Part shown: piece after piece, positions 25,769 to 34,223 of the stretch
How positions within the stretch are numbered: position 1 is the first letter of the stretch
Layout: every line of letters starts with the position of its first letter
Program-made: the position numbers and the translations under genes
Notes under the pieces: model-generated
Told to the model about the DNA's origin: nothing
Seen by the model: only the letters and a program-made list of their open reading frames with translations
Databases searched by the model: none
NCBI RefSeq assembly: GCF_011355085.1
Contig: NZ_VXCP01000009.1
Span: 81,128-145,127, forward strand
DNA length: 64,000 nucleotides
Direction: 5' to 3'
Origin: Pseudomonas akapageensis
Lineage (GTDB): Bacteria; Pseudomonadota; Gammaproteobacteria; Pseudomonadales; Pseudomonadaceae

Positions 25769-27523
25769 TCAATGCCCACCCACGACCATATGGCTGAACG
25801 GCGCCACATACGCCTGCAAGGTAACCAGCCCGCCGACCAGAATGGCCAGGACGATGGAGTGGAAAAAGACGTAGCGCAGGATTTCCCCTTCGTGGCCGTA
25901 CCAGCGGGTGGCGGTGGACGCCACCACGATCGACTGGGCATCGACCATCTTGCCCATGACCCCGCCGGAACTGTTGGCCGCGGCCATCAGCACCGGGCTG
26001 AGCCCCAGTTGCTCGGAGGTCACCCGTTGCAAACCGCCGAACAGCACGTTGGACGCTGTGTCCGAGCCGGTCAGGGCAACCCCCAGCCAACCCAGCAGCG
26101 TACCGAACATGGGGTAGAAGATGCCGGTTGCGGCGAAGGCCAGGCCCATGGTGGCATCCAGGCCCGAATAGCGGGTGAGGAAACCGAGGGCGAGCATGGC
26201 CGCAATGGTGATGAGCGAAAAGCGCACCACCCACAGGGTTCGCAGGTACTGGCGCACCAGTTGCGGGATGGAGTATCCCATCAGCAGACCGCCGAGAATC
26301 GCCGACAGCAGGATGCCGCTACCGGTGCTGGTGAACCAGGTGAACTTGTAGATCGCTTCCTCGGCTTTGGGTTGGGGCACCACGGGCGGTACCTTCTCGA
26401 CCTGTAGATGCAGGGTGGTGAACGTCACTGCGGGTGCGAAGATCGGGTTCGCCTCGCGCATCGGCTTGCCCTGGGGGTCGAGCCTGGCCGCGTGGGTTTG
26501 CGGATCCAGCGCAGGGCGAGTATCGAACATGTTTTTGAAGCCCTGGGTGCCCCAGGCAAAAACGAAGACCGTGAGGATGATCCACGGCATCCAAGCGCGC
26601 ATCACCGCGGGCTTGGCATCGCTGGCAAAGGTCGCGCTGGGCTCGGTCTTTTCGTCCTCGACCTTGGAGTTGTCGACCCGGCCCGACAAGGCGGCGGAGG
26701 TATGCACGTGAGAGGGCTTCCAGACCTTGAGGAAAGCGGTCAGGCAGGCCATGGAAATCAGCGCGGCGATGACGTCCACCAGCATCGGTCCGTGGAAGTT
26801 GGAAACGACGAACTGCGGCACCGCGAAGCTGACCCCGGTGACCAGGATCGCCGGCCAGATTTCCAGCATCTTGCGCCAGCCGGCGAAGGCCCAGATCAAC
26901 CAGAACGGCACGATCACCGAGAAAAACGGCAATTGCCGGCCGACCATCATCGACAGTTCCATTTCATCCAGCCCGGTCACCTTGGCCAGGGTGATGACGG
27001 GCGTGCCCAGGGCACCGAACGCCACGGGCGCGGTATTGGCGATCAATGCCAGGCCAGAGGCCGCCAGGGGCGAGAAACCCAGCCCGATCAGAATCGCCCC
27101 GGTGACCGCCACGGGCGTGCCGAACCCGGCAGCCCCTTCAAAGAAGGCCCCGAAGCAGAAGGCGATCAGCAGGAGCTGCAGGCGGCGATCGTCGGTGATG
27201 CGCGTGAGGGAGTCCTGCAGCACCTTGAACGAACCGTTCTCGGTGGTCAGCCGATGCAGGAAGATAATGTTCAGCACGATCCAGCCAATCGGCAGCAGGC
27301 CGTTGGCGGCGCCGAAGAGCGCAGCGGAACCTGCCATGCCCGCGGGCATGCCGAAGGCGAAGATCGCGATCAGCAAGGCCGAGGCCAGGGCAAGCAATGC
27401 CGCGAGATGCGCCTTGATATGGAAAAACGCCAGGGAGGCGAGCATCACCACCACCGGCACTGCCGCCATGAGGGTCGATAGCACCGGGTTGCCGAAGGGA
27501 TCGTAGATTTGCTGCCAGACCAT
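25769..27523 (-). CDS. lldP: L-lactate permease
   Basis: A 584-residue LctP-family lactate:H+ symporter with 13 or so membrane helices. Seen: the N-terminal PFGNPVLSTLMAAVPVVVML helix, the family-specific FFEGAAGFGTPVAVTGAILIGLGF, and near the end GSDTASNVLFGGLQ and ANSSGGVMGKMVDAQSI. A large loop around 345-400 is hydrophilic. It is usually found beside lldD/dld, which are absent from this window. GAGGTG lies 7 nt before ATG 27523. A remnant of another gene lies directly upstream, so the promoter region has been rearranged. Confidence 0.9.
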   Translation of the reverse strand: MVWQQIYDPFGNPVLSTLMAAVPVVVMLASLAFFHIKAHLAALLALASALLIAIFAFGMPAGMAGSAALFGAANGLLPIGWIVLNIIFLHRLTTENGSFKVLQDSLTRITDDRRLQLLLIAFCFGAFFEGAAGFGTPVAVTGAILIGLGFSPLAASGLALIANTAPVAFGALGTPVITLAKVTGLDEMELSMMVGRQLPFFSVIVPFWLIWAFAGWRKMLEIWPAILVTGVSFAVPQFVVSNFHGPMLVDVIAALISMACLTAFLKVWKPSHVHTSAALSGRVDNSKVEDEKTEPSATFASDAKPAVMRAWMPWIILTVFVFAWGTQGFKNMFDTRPALDPQTHAARLDPQGKPMREANPIFAPAVTFTTLHLQVEKVPPVVPQPKAEEAIYKFTWFTSTGSGILLSAILGGLLMGYSIPQLVRQYLRTLWVVRFSLITIAAMLALGFLTRYSGLDATMGLAFAATGIFYPMFGTLLGWLGVALTGSDTASNVLFGGLQRVTSEQLGLSPVLMAAANSSGGVMGKMVDAQSIVVASTATRWYGHEGEILRYVFFHSIVLAILVGGLVTLQAYVAPFSHMVVGGH

Positions 27524-27539
27524 GTTCCACCTCTGCTTG

Positions 27540-27692
27540 TTATTGTTGGAAGTGCTGGCGCCCAAGGGGTAGGTAACCAATGCCGGTCACTTTCGCAGGG
27601 CGCACGAGATAGCCTCGGACATGCCCGTGGCCTTTGGGTGATGGATAGGTGATGTATTCGGGGATGATGTTCGGGTCGGTGAGACGGTCCAT
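27540..27692 (-). pseudogene. Fragment of a dienelactone-hydrolase family gene (YghX-like N-terminal region)
   Basis: The minus strand from ATG 27692 reads MDRLTDPNIIPEYITYPSPK, then GHGHVRGYLVRPAKVTG, before running into an unrelated 12-residue tail and TAA at 27540. The YITYPSPxGHGxVRGYLVRPA segment is the entry strand of YghX-type dienelactone hydrolases, which should continue for some 230 residues through an HENRGL motif. All of that is missing. The deletion point lies just upstream of lldP. Recognised by motif memory only. Confidence 0.6.
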
Positions 27693-27836
27693 CCTTGCGC
27701 TCCCTTCTGAGCGATTCGGGCTGGCTCCATAGCGTCGGACCGCAAGGGCTCATGGGCATGGCCCAGTGTTTGATTAAAGCAGTGTTCGGCACCTGTGCAA
27801 CAATGCGCCTAGCCAAGCTGTCAGCCGAGGACTTCA

Positions 27837-28646
27837 ATGCCATTGTTCATCAGTACCGAAACGCTCTGGATCGATACACCCTGCGGACGGCTGTTTGCTC
27901 GTCGGTGGTTCCCGGCGGGCGAACAACGCAATCCGGTCAAACCGCCGATCATTCTTTTCCATGACTCCCTTGGCTGCGTCGAGCTGTGGCGGGATTTCCC
28001 GGAACAGCTCTGTCAGGCCACCGGGCAGGAGGTGATTGCCTATGACCGGTTCGGTTTCGGGCAGTCCGACGCCTACCCTGGGGAATTACCCCTGGATTTT
28101 ATCCGGGACGAGGCCGAGCGCTTCTTTGCGCACCTCAGGGTAGCGTTGCAGATCGATCGGTTTGTCGCTCTGGGTCATAGCGTCGGCGGGGCGATGGCGG
28201 CGACCTGTGCGGCCTTGTACCCCGAGAGCTGCAGCGCATTGATCACGGTCTCGGCCCAGGCTTTCGTTGAAGACAGGACGCTGCACGGCATACGGCTTGC
28301 GAAGGCGCAATTCGAAAAGCCGGGGCAGATGGCGCGGCTCGAGAAATACCATGGAGAAAAAGCCCAATGGGTGCTGTCAGCCTGGACGGAAACCTGGCTT
28401 GCAGAGGAATTCAGCGAGTGGACTATTGAAAGCGGCATGGACAGGATTCACTGCCCACTGCTCGTTCTTCATGGCGAGCAAGACGAATACGGGTCCGTTC
28501 TGCATCCCGCGCGTATCGCCGGACTGTCGACGCCCCCCGGCGATTGTCTGATCCTGGATCATTGCCATCATGTCCCCCATCGAGAAGCACCAGAGGTGGT
28601 TCTGGGCGCTGTCTGTCGGTTCCTGGGCGTTCCGGCGACTGAATGA
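27837..28646 (+). CDS. Alpha/beta hydrolase
   Basis: A 269-residue alpha/beta hydrolase fold protein: oxyanion strand IILFHDSLG (about 38-46), nucleophile elbow GHSVGG (Ser115), acid in LHGEQDEYG and terminal His in CHHVPHREAPE. The leading WIDTPCGRLFARRWFP strand is typical of soluble esterases of this class. No signal peptide. Substrate unknown. It is divergent from lldP and its upstream remnant, and the OsmC-YcaO gene follows 68 nt downstream on the same strand. Confidence 0.82.
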   Translation: MPLFISTETLWIDTPCGRLFARRWFPAGEQRNPVKPPIILFHDSLGCVELWRDFPEQLCQATGQEVIAYDRFGFGQSDAYPGELPLDFIRDEAERFFAHLRVALQIDRFVALGHSVGGAMAATCAALYPESCSALITVSAQAFVEDRTLHGIRLAKAQFEKPGQMARLEKYHGEKAQWVLSAWTETWLAEEFSEWTIESGMDRIHCPLLVLHGEQDEYGSVLHPARIAGLSTPPGDCLILDHCHHVPHREAPEVVLGAVCRFLGVPATE

Positions 28647-28714
28647 CGGCTTTCGAGCCAAATCATGGGAGAATGGCGGCCAAATCGTTTGGCTCGTTAT
28701 TCAGGTAATCCCGC

Positions 28715-30931
28715 ATGGAAATCAAGGTTAACTTTCTCGACAACCTTAGGCTTGAAGCCAAGTTCGATGACTTCACGGTGGTGGCCGATCAACCCATCCG
28801 CTATAAGGGCGATGGCTCGGCACCGGGTCCGTTCGATTACTTTCTGGCTTCATCGGCCTTGTGTGCGGCTTACTTTGTGAAGTTGTACTGCGAAACTCGC
28901 AATATTCCCACCGATAATATTCGCCTGTCGCAGAACAATATTGTTGATCCGGAAAACCGCTACAACCAGATTTTCAAGATTCAGGTCGAGTTGCCGGCGG
29001 ACATCTCCGCCAAAGACCGTCAGGGCATTTTGCGCTCCATCGACCGTTGCACGGTGAAAAAGGTCGTGCAAACCGGCCCTGAGTTCGTGATCGAAGAGGT
29101 GGAAAATCTGGATGCCGATGCCCAGGCGTTGCTGATGCCTGCGTCCAATTCCGAGGCGGGTTCGGAAGGTGGCACCTATATCCTGGGCAAGGATCTGCCG
29201 CTGGAGCAGACCATCGCCAACATGTCGGGGATCTTGGCGGACCTGGGCATGAAGATTGAAATCGCTTCATGGCGCAATATCGTTCCCAATGTCTGGTCGC
29301 TGCATATCCGCGATGCGCAGTCGCCGATGTGTTTTACCAATGGCAAGGGCGCGACCAAGGAAGGCGCCCTGGCGTCGGCATTGGGCGAGTTCATCGAGCG
29401 ACTGAACTGCAACTTTTTCTATAACGATCAGTTCTGGGGCGAAGACATCGCCAACGCGCCGTTCGTGCATTACCCGAACGAACGCTGGTTCAAGCCTGGC
29501 CCTAAAGATGCGTTGCCGGCCGAGATTCTCGATGAGTACTGCCTGGAAATTTACAACCCCGATGGTGAATTGCGTGGCTCGCATCTGTACGACACCAACT
29601 CCGGCAATGAGGAGCGCGGCATCTGCTCGCTGCCCTATGTACGCCAGTCGGACGGCGAGGTGGTGTATTTCCCGTCCAACCTGATTGAAAACCTGTACCT
29701 GAGCAACGGCATGAGTGCCGGTAACACACTGGCCGAAGCCCAGGTGCAATGCCTGTCGGAAATCTTCGAGCGCGCGGTCAAGCGCGAAATCCTCGAAGGT
29801 GAACTCGCCCTGCCAGATGTGCCGCAGGAGGTGCTGGCCAAATACCCTGCCATTCTGGCCGGTATCCAGGGGCTGGAAGAGCAGGGTTTCCCGGTGCTGG
29901 TGAAGGATGCGTCGCTGGGCGGCGAGTTCCCGGTGATGTGCGTGACCTTGATGAACCCGCGTACCGGCGGTGTGTTCGCCTCGTTCGGGGCGCACCCGAG
30001 CTTTGAGGTGGCGCTGGAGCGCAGCCTGACCGAATTGCTGCAGGGCCGCAGTTTCGAAGGCCTGAACGATTTGCCTCAGCCCACCTTCGAAAGCCACGCG
30101 TTGACCGAGCCGAACAACTTCGTCGAGCACTTCATCGATTCCAGCGGCGTGGTGTCGTGGCGCTTTTTCAGTGCGAAGCCTGAATTCGATTTCGTTGAAT
30201 GGGACTTCTCCGGCCAGGGTGAAAATTCCAATGCCGACGAAGCCGAGACGCTGTTCGGCATTCTCGAAAACCTGGGCAAAGAAGTGTACATGGCGGTGTA
30301 TGAGCACATAGGCGCAACGGCCTGCCGCATCCTGGTGCCGGATTACTCGGAAATTTATCCGGTGGATGACCTGATCTGGGACAACACCAACAAGTCGCTG
30401 TTTTTCCGCGAGGATATCCTGAACCTGCATCGCCTGGACAAGGCCAGCCTCAAGGCACTGGTCAAGCGTCTGGAAGAAAGCGAGCTGGATGATTACACCG
30501 ACATCACCACGTTGATCGGCATCGAATTCGACGACAACACGCCCTGGGGTCAATTGACAATCCTGGAGTTGAAACTGCTGATTCATCTCGCCTTGAAGAA
30601 TTTCGAAGAGGCGAAGGAATTGGTTGAAACCTTCCTGCAATTCAACGACAACACGGTCGAGCGAGGCTTGTTCTATCAGGCCGTGAATGTGGTGTTGGAG
30701 GTGCAGCTCGACGACGAGTTGGAACTGGACGATTACGAGGTCAACTTCCGCCGGATGTTCGGCAACGAGCGGATGGATGCGGCGATCGGCTCAGTGGACG
30801 GCAGTGTGCGCTTCTTCGGCTTGACACCTACGAGCATGAAACTGGAGGGGCTCGATCGACACCTGCGCCTGATCGACAGCTACAAAAAACTGCACGCGGC
30901 GCGGACCAAGGTGGCGGCTTTGACCAGTTGA
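28715..30931 (+). CDS. OsmC domain / YcaO domain fusion protein
   Basis: A 738-residue protein. Residues 1-130 form an OsmC-like domain (VNFLDNLRLEAKFDDFTVVADQP, then DGSAPGPFDYFLASSALCAAY with the conserved Cys, and CETRNIP). From about 150 to 560 is a YcaO domain with nucleotide-binding glutamates in GKGATKEGALASALGEFIERLNC and CLSEIFERAVKREI. The C-terminal 170 residues are helical (TPR-like) and acidic. YcaO enzymes use ATP to activate peptide backbones, and YcaO itself affects RimO-dependent S12 thiomethylation; the OsmC part suggests a thiol or peroxide link. The combination recurs in pseudomonads, but its role is unsettled. Confidence 0.85.
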   Translation: MEIKVNFLDNLRLEAKFDDFTVVADQPIRYKGDGSAPGPFDYFLASSALCAAYFVKLYCETRNIPTDNIRLSQNNIVDPENRYNQIFKIQVELPADISAKDRQGILRSIDRCTVKKVVQTGPEFVIEEVENLDADAQALLMPASNSEAGSEGGTYILGKDLPLEQTIANMSGILADLGMKIEIASWRNIVPNVWSLHIRDAQSPMCFTNGKGATKEGALASALGEFIERLNCNFFYNDQFWGEDIANAPFVHYPNERWFKPGPKDALPAEILDEYCLEIYNPDGELRGSHLYDTNSGNEERGICSLPYVRQSDGEVVYFPSNLIENLYLSNGMSAGNTLAEAQVQCLSEIFERAVKREILEGELALPDVPQEVLAKYPAILAGIQGLEEQGFPVLVKDASLGGEFPVMCVTLMNPRTGGVFASFGAHPSFEVALERSLTELLQGRSFEGLNDLPQPTFESHALTEPNNFVEHFIDSSGVVSWRFFSAKPEFDFVEWDFSGQGENSNADEAETLFGILENLGKEVYMAVYEHIGATACRILVPDYSEIYPVDDLIWDNTNKSLFFREDILNLHRLDKASLKALVKRLEESELDDYTDITTLIGIEFDDNTPWGQLTILELKLLIHLALKNFEEAKELVETFLQFNDNTVERGLFYQAVNVVLEVQLDDELELDDYEVNFRRMFGNERMDAAIGSVDGSVRFFGLTPTSMKLEGLDRHLRLIDSYKKLHAARTKVAALTS

Positions 30932-30948
30932 TAGATGGAGGTCAATTC

Positions 30949-30977
30949 CTCGTTCCCACGCAGAGCGTGGGAACGAG
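30949..30977. repeat. Short palindromic REP-like element, copy F
   Basis: CTCGTTCCCACGC, AGA, GCGTGGGAACGAG lies 17 nt after the OsmC-YcaO stop. It probably forms the 3' hairpin of that transcript. Confidence 0.8.
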
Positions 30978-31020
30978 ATAACGCTATCTTGGGGACCGAT
31001 GTAGCAGCTGCTACAGGGAT

Positions 31021-31992
31021 TCAGTTCCGTGATATTTGCGTCGTCACCTGAGCACGCACTTCCCTGGCGGTGCAGCCGAAGTGTTGACGGAAGCTGCGGG
31101 TGAATTGCGCCTGATCGCTGAAACCCCAGCGCATGGCCAATTCCCCGATCGACAGGTGGCAGTTGGGGTCGCGCAGGACTCGATCGACGGCCTCCAGACG
31201 CCGCAGGCGGATCCACTCGCCAAGGCTGTAGGGCGTGCTGGTGAAGAGTTTGTGCACATAGCGCACGGAAAGGCCGCAGGCGTCGGCGATCATTTGCGGG
31301 GCGAGGTCGGGATTGCCCAGCTGTTGCTCGACATAGTGCTCTATGCGCTGCAGATGCAAGGCGGCCAGGTTCGAGCTTTCGCTGTTGAGAACCCGCTCAT
31401 CATTGCGCAGGGCCATCAACAGGGTCGAGAGGGCCTGTTCCAGCAGCATGTGGCGGGCGGTGCTGTCGCATTCGTCGAAGCGTGCGGCACACATCGCCAG
31501 CTGGTCGACGAAAATCCGGCCGACGCCGCGCTTGGCATCGAAGCAGAAGCGTGTATAGCGTTCGGCGCCGCGTAGTTGTCCATGCAGGGCGCGCTCGGGC
31601 AGCTTGAACACCCAGAGGTCGTTGTCGCAGGCGTAGTGAAAACGGTAGGGCGCATCGCCGCGCTCGAAGATAAAGCCGCCGGGTCGGCAATGCAGTTCGC
31701 GGCCGTCCTGCTCGAAATGGACTTCGCTGCGGCGGGGTACGGTGACCAGGTAGCAGGCTTCGCGGTCTTCACTGACCTGGGCTTTGCTGCGCGAGTAGCC
31801 GAGCTGGCTCGAGCGCAGGCGTGACAGGGTCAGGGAGGTGCTGTTGGTTTCCCAGATCTGCAGGCTGCCGCTGAATCGGGTGCTTGGCGCGAACTCCAGG
31901 GACAGTGGGAAATAGGCACTGCCAATCGCTTCGGCCCAGCGTGGCTGGCATTCACTGTCGGGCCAATAACGGGTGGAGAGTTTGTTTGCCAT
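31021..31992 (-). CDS. AraC family transcriptional regulator
   Basis: A 323-residue protein. The N-terminal AraC-binding-like domain (about 45-200) has the GGFIFERGDAPYRFHY barrel segment. The C-terminal double HTH (about 225-318) has SVRYVHKLFTSTPYSLGEWIRLRRLE and the second-helix signature IGELAMRWGFSDQAQFTRSFRQHFGCTAREVR. AGGAG lies 6 nt before ATG 31992. It lies downstream of hyuA on the same strand, with 101 nt between, so it may be part of or regulate the hydantoinase unit. Confidence 0.85.
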   Translation of the reverse strand: MANKLSTRYWPDSECQPRWAEAIGSAYFPLSLEFAPSTRFSGSLQIWETNSTSLTLSRLRSSQLGYSRSKAQVSEDREACYLVTVPRRSEVHFEQDGRELHCRPGGFIFERGDAPYRFHYACDNDLWVFKLPERALHGQLRGAERYTRFCFDAKRGVGRIFVDQLAMCAARFDECDSTARHMLLEQALSTLLMALRNDERVLNSESSNLAALHLQRIEHYVEQQLGNPDLAPQMIADACGLSVRYVHKLFTSTPYSLGEWIRLRRLEAVDRVLRDPNCHLSIGELAMRWGFSDQAQFTRSFRQHFGCTAREVRAQVTTQISRN

Positions 31993-32093
31993 GGCGCTCC
32001 TGATGTTTTTTATTTTTGTGAGCTGTACAGACGGCGTCGGCGGATAAACCGCCGGCGCCGTTTTTGCCATCATTTGCCAATGTTTACCGGGGG

Positions 32094-34184
32094 TCAATCA
32101 TTGGGCGTCAGGCGGTAGGTGGCCGATGGCGCCAGGGTGGCTTGCCAGCCCGGTGGCACGACGATGTTGGTGGTCGCTTCCTCGATCACGCAAGGGCCTT
32201 GGATGGTTTGCCCGGCCTGCAGCCGATCACCGTTGTACACCGGGGTGTCCTGCCAGTTGTCCTGGGTGTCGAACAGCATTGGCCGGCGACCGACCGGGCT
32301 GGCCGGGGCGTTCTCGGACGGGACGGGCAGTTCCGGCATCGGGGGACGTTGCAGGCGTGCAATCACCGAGCATTCGAGGTTGACCAGTTCCGCCGGACTT
32401 GCAGGTTCGCTGTAGGAGAACAGCGCCTTGTGCCGTTGATGGAACGCCTCGCGCAGGGCGACCAGGCCCTTTTGATCCAGTTGATCGCAGGCCAGCTCCA
32501 CGCTGCATTCGTGCACCTGGCCCAGGTAGCGGATTTCCAGGTTGTAGCGGCACTCGACGTTGTTGCCGGCGCTGAAACCATCGTCGCGCAGGTTGTTCAT
32601 GCCGCGCTCACGCAGTTCGCGCAAGGTCTGGTTGAGCAATGGCAGGTTGACCTGTTCATCGTCCAGGCGCATGGGCAGGGTGGTCAACTGATCGTAACGG
32701 ATATCCGAGAGAATCTGGCCGAAAGCGCACAGCCCGGAAGCCACTTTGGGGATCAGCACCACCTTGCTGCCGATCTCTTCGGCCAGGCGCATGACGTGCA
32801 TGCCGGCGGCACCGCCGGCGCCGATCAGGGCGAAGTCACGGGGGTCATAACCGCGCTCGACCGACACCCGACGGATGCCGCTGACCATGTTCAGGTTGAC
32901 CAGGGTGATGATGCCGATGGCCGCACGTTCGACGCTGATGCCCAAGGGTTCGGCAATCTTGCTGCGAATGGCTTCAATCGCAGCCTTGCGATTGAGACGA
33001 ATGCTGCCGCCCAGCAGTGCGCCGTCGGCCAGGTAGCCAAGGGCCAGGTTGGCGTCGGTGACGGTCGGCTCGACGCCGCCCTTGCCGTAGCACACAGGCC
33101 CCGGGTTGGCGCCGGCGCTGCGCGGGCCGACCTGCAGCATGCCGAAGTCGTCCAGATAGGCAATCGAGCCACCGCCGGCACCGAGGGTTTCCACCTGAAT
33201 CATCGGCACGCCGATGCGATAGCGCAGAAAGTCGGTGTCCTTGCTGAAGTTGGTGCGCCCAGATTTACTCAGCGTGATGTCGAACGAGGTGCCGCCCATA
33301 TCCACGGTGATCACGTTGTCGATGCCGAACGGCTGGGCGACGCACAGCCCTGCTTGCGGTGCGGACGCCGGGCCCGAGTTGATCGCATTGACCGCGCGTT
33401 CGCGCATCACCGCGCCCGGCGCCAGGCCGCCGTTGGACTGGAAGTAGCGAGTGGGCTGCTGGGCGCCGAGCTCTTCGAACAGCGCATCGATACGTTCGAT
33501 ATAACGGCCCATCACCGGGCTCAGGTAGGCATTGACCACGGTGGTCGAGGTGCGGGTGTATTCACGGATCTGCGGGAACACTTCATTGCCGGTGCAGACG
33601 AACACCCCGGGCAATGCTGCTCGCACCATCTCGGCGGCGCGTTGCTCGTGGCTCGGGTTGCGCACCGACCAGACGAAGGAAATCGCTACCGCCTTGACGT
33701 CCTGCTCGCGGAAGTACTCGATCGCCTCGCGAATCGCGTTTTCATCCAGCGGGCTGTGTTCGCTGCCATCACTGATGATGCGGCCGCCGATCGGGCGCCG
33801 CAGATGGCGCGGCACCAGCATGTAGGCCGGTGGGTAGCTGGCATCGTAGCGATGCCCGTCTTCCTTGTGGCCCAGGCGGATTTCCAGGCTGTCTTCATGG
33901 CCTTCGGTGCACAACAGGCCGACCTTGACCCCGGCTTTTTCGATCAGCGCGTTGAGTGCCACGGTGGTGCCGTTGATGCACAGGTCGCAGTCGGCAATGA
34001 TCTGCGCCGGGGTGCGGCCGATGGCATCGGCGATCTGCGCCAGCCCGTTACGGATGGCGAGGGTGCCGTCGTGTGGCGTCGACGGCGCCTTGAACAGCTG
34101 CACGTTGCCATTGCGATCAGCGAGGATGAAATCGGTGAAGGTGCCGCCGGCGTCGATGCCCAGACGATATTGCTGCTTGGTCAT
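32094..34184 (-). CDS. Hydantoinase/oxoprolinase family protein, A subunit
   Basis: A 696-residue HyuA-type protein: N-terminal Hydant_A_N domain starting RLGIDAGGTFTDFILAD (ATP-binding actin-like fold), central TVDMGGTSFDITL and GAGGGSIAYLD motifs, GAGGAAGMHVMRLAEEIG, and a C-terminal beta-rich domain. With the B subunit it forms an ATP-dependent amidohydrolase acting on a cyclic amide (N-methylhydantoin, hydantoin, 5-oxoproline) or the related acetone carboxylase reaction. The B gene ends 39 nt upstream. Substrate is open: no carbamoylase or racemase gene is present. Confidence 0.85.
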   Translation of the reverse strand: MTKQQYRLGIDAGGTFTDFILADRNGNVQLFKAPSTPHDGTLAIRNGLAQIADAIGRTPAQIIADCDLCINGTTVALNALIEKAGVKVGLLCTEGHEDSLEIRLGHKEDGHRYDASYPPAYMLVPRHLRRPIGGRIISDGSEHSPLDENAIREAIEYFREQDVKAVAISFVWSVRNPSHEQRAAEMVRAALPGVFVCTGNEVFPQIREYTRTSTTVVNAYLSPVMGRYIERIDALFEELGAQQPTRYFQSNGGLAPGAVMRERAVNAINSGPASAPQAGLCVAQPFGIDNVITVDMGGTSFDITLSKSGRTNFSKDTDFLRYRIGVPMIQVETLGAGGGSIAYLDDFGMLQVGPRSAGANPGPVCYGKGGVEPTVTDANLALGYLADGALLGGSIRLNRKAAIEAIRSKIAEPLGISVERAAIGIITLVNLNMVSGIRRVSVERGYDPRDFALIGAGGAAGMHVMRLAEEIGSKVVLIPKVASGLCAFGQILSDIRYDQLTTLPMRLDDEQVNLPLLNQTLRELRERGMNNLRDDGFSAGNNVECRYNLEIRYLGQVHECSVELACDQLDQKGLVALREAFHQRHKALFSYSEPASPAELVNLECSVIARLQRPPMPELPVPSENAPASPVGRRPMLFDTQDNWQDTPVYNGDRLQAGQTIQGPCVIEEATTNIVVPPGWQATLAPSATYRLTPND

Positions 34185-34223
34185 GGTGTGAGTCTCTACA
34201 TTGCTCAAAGGGGCTGGGCTTGA

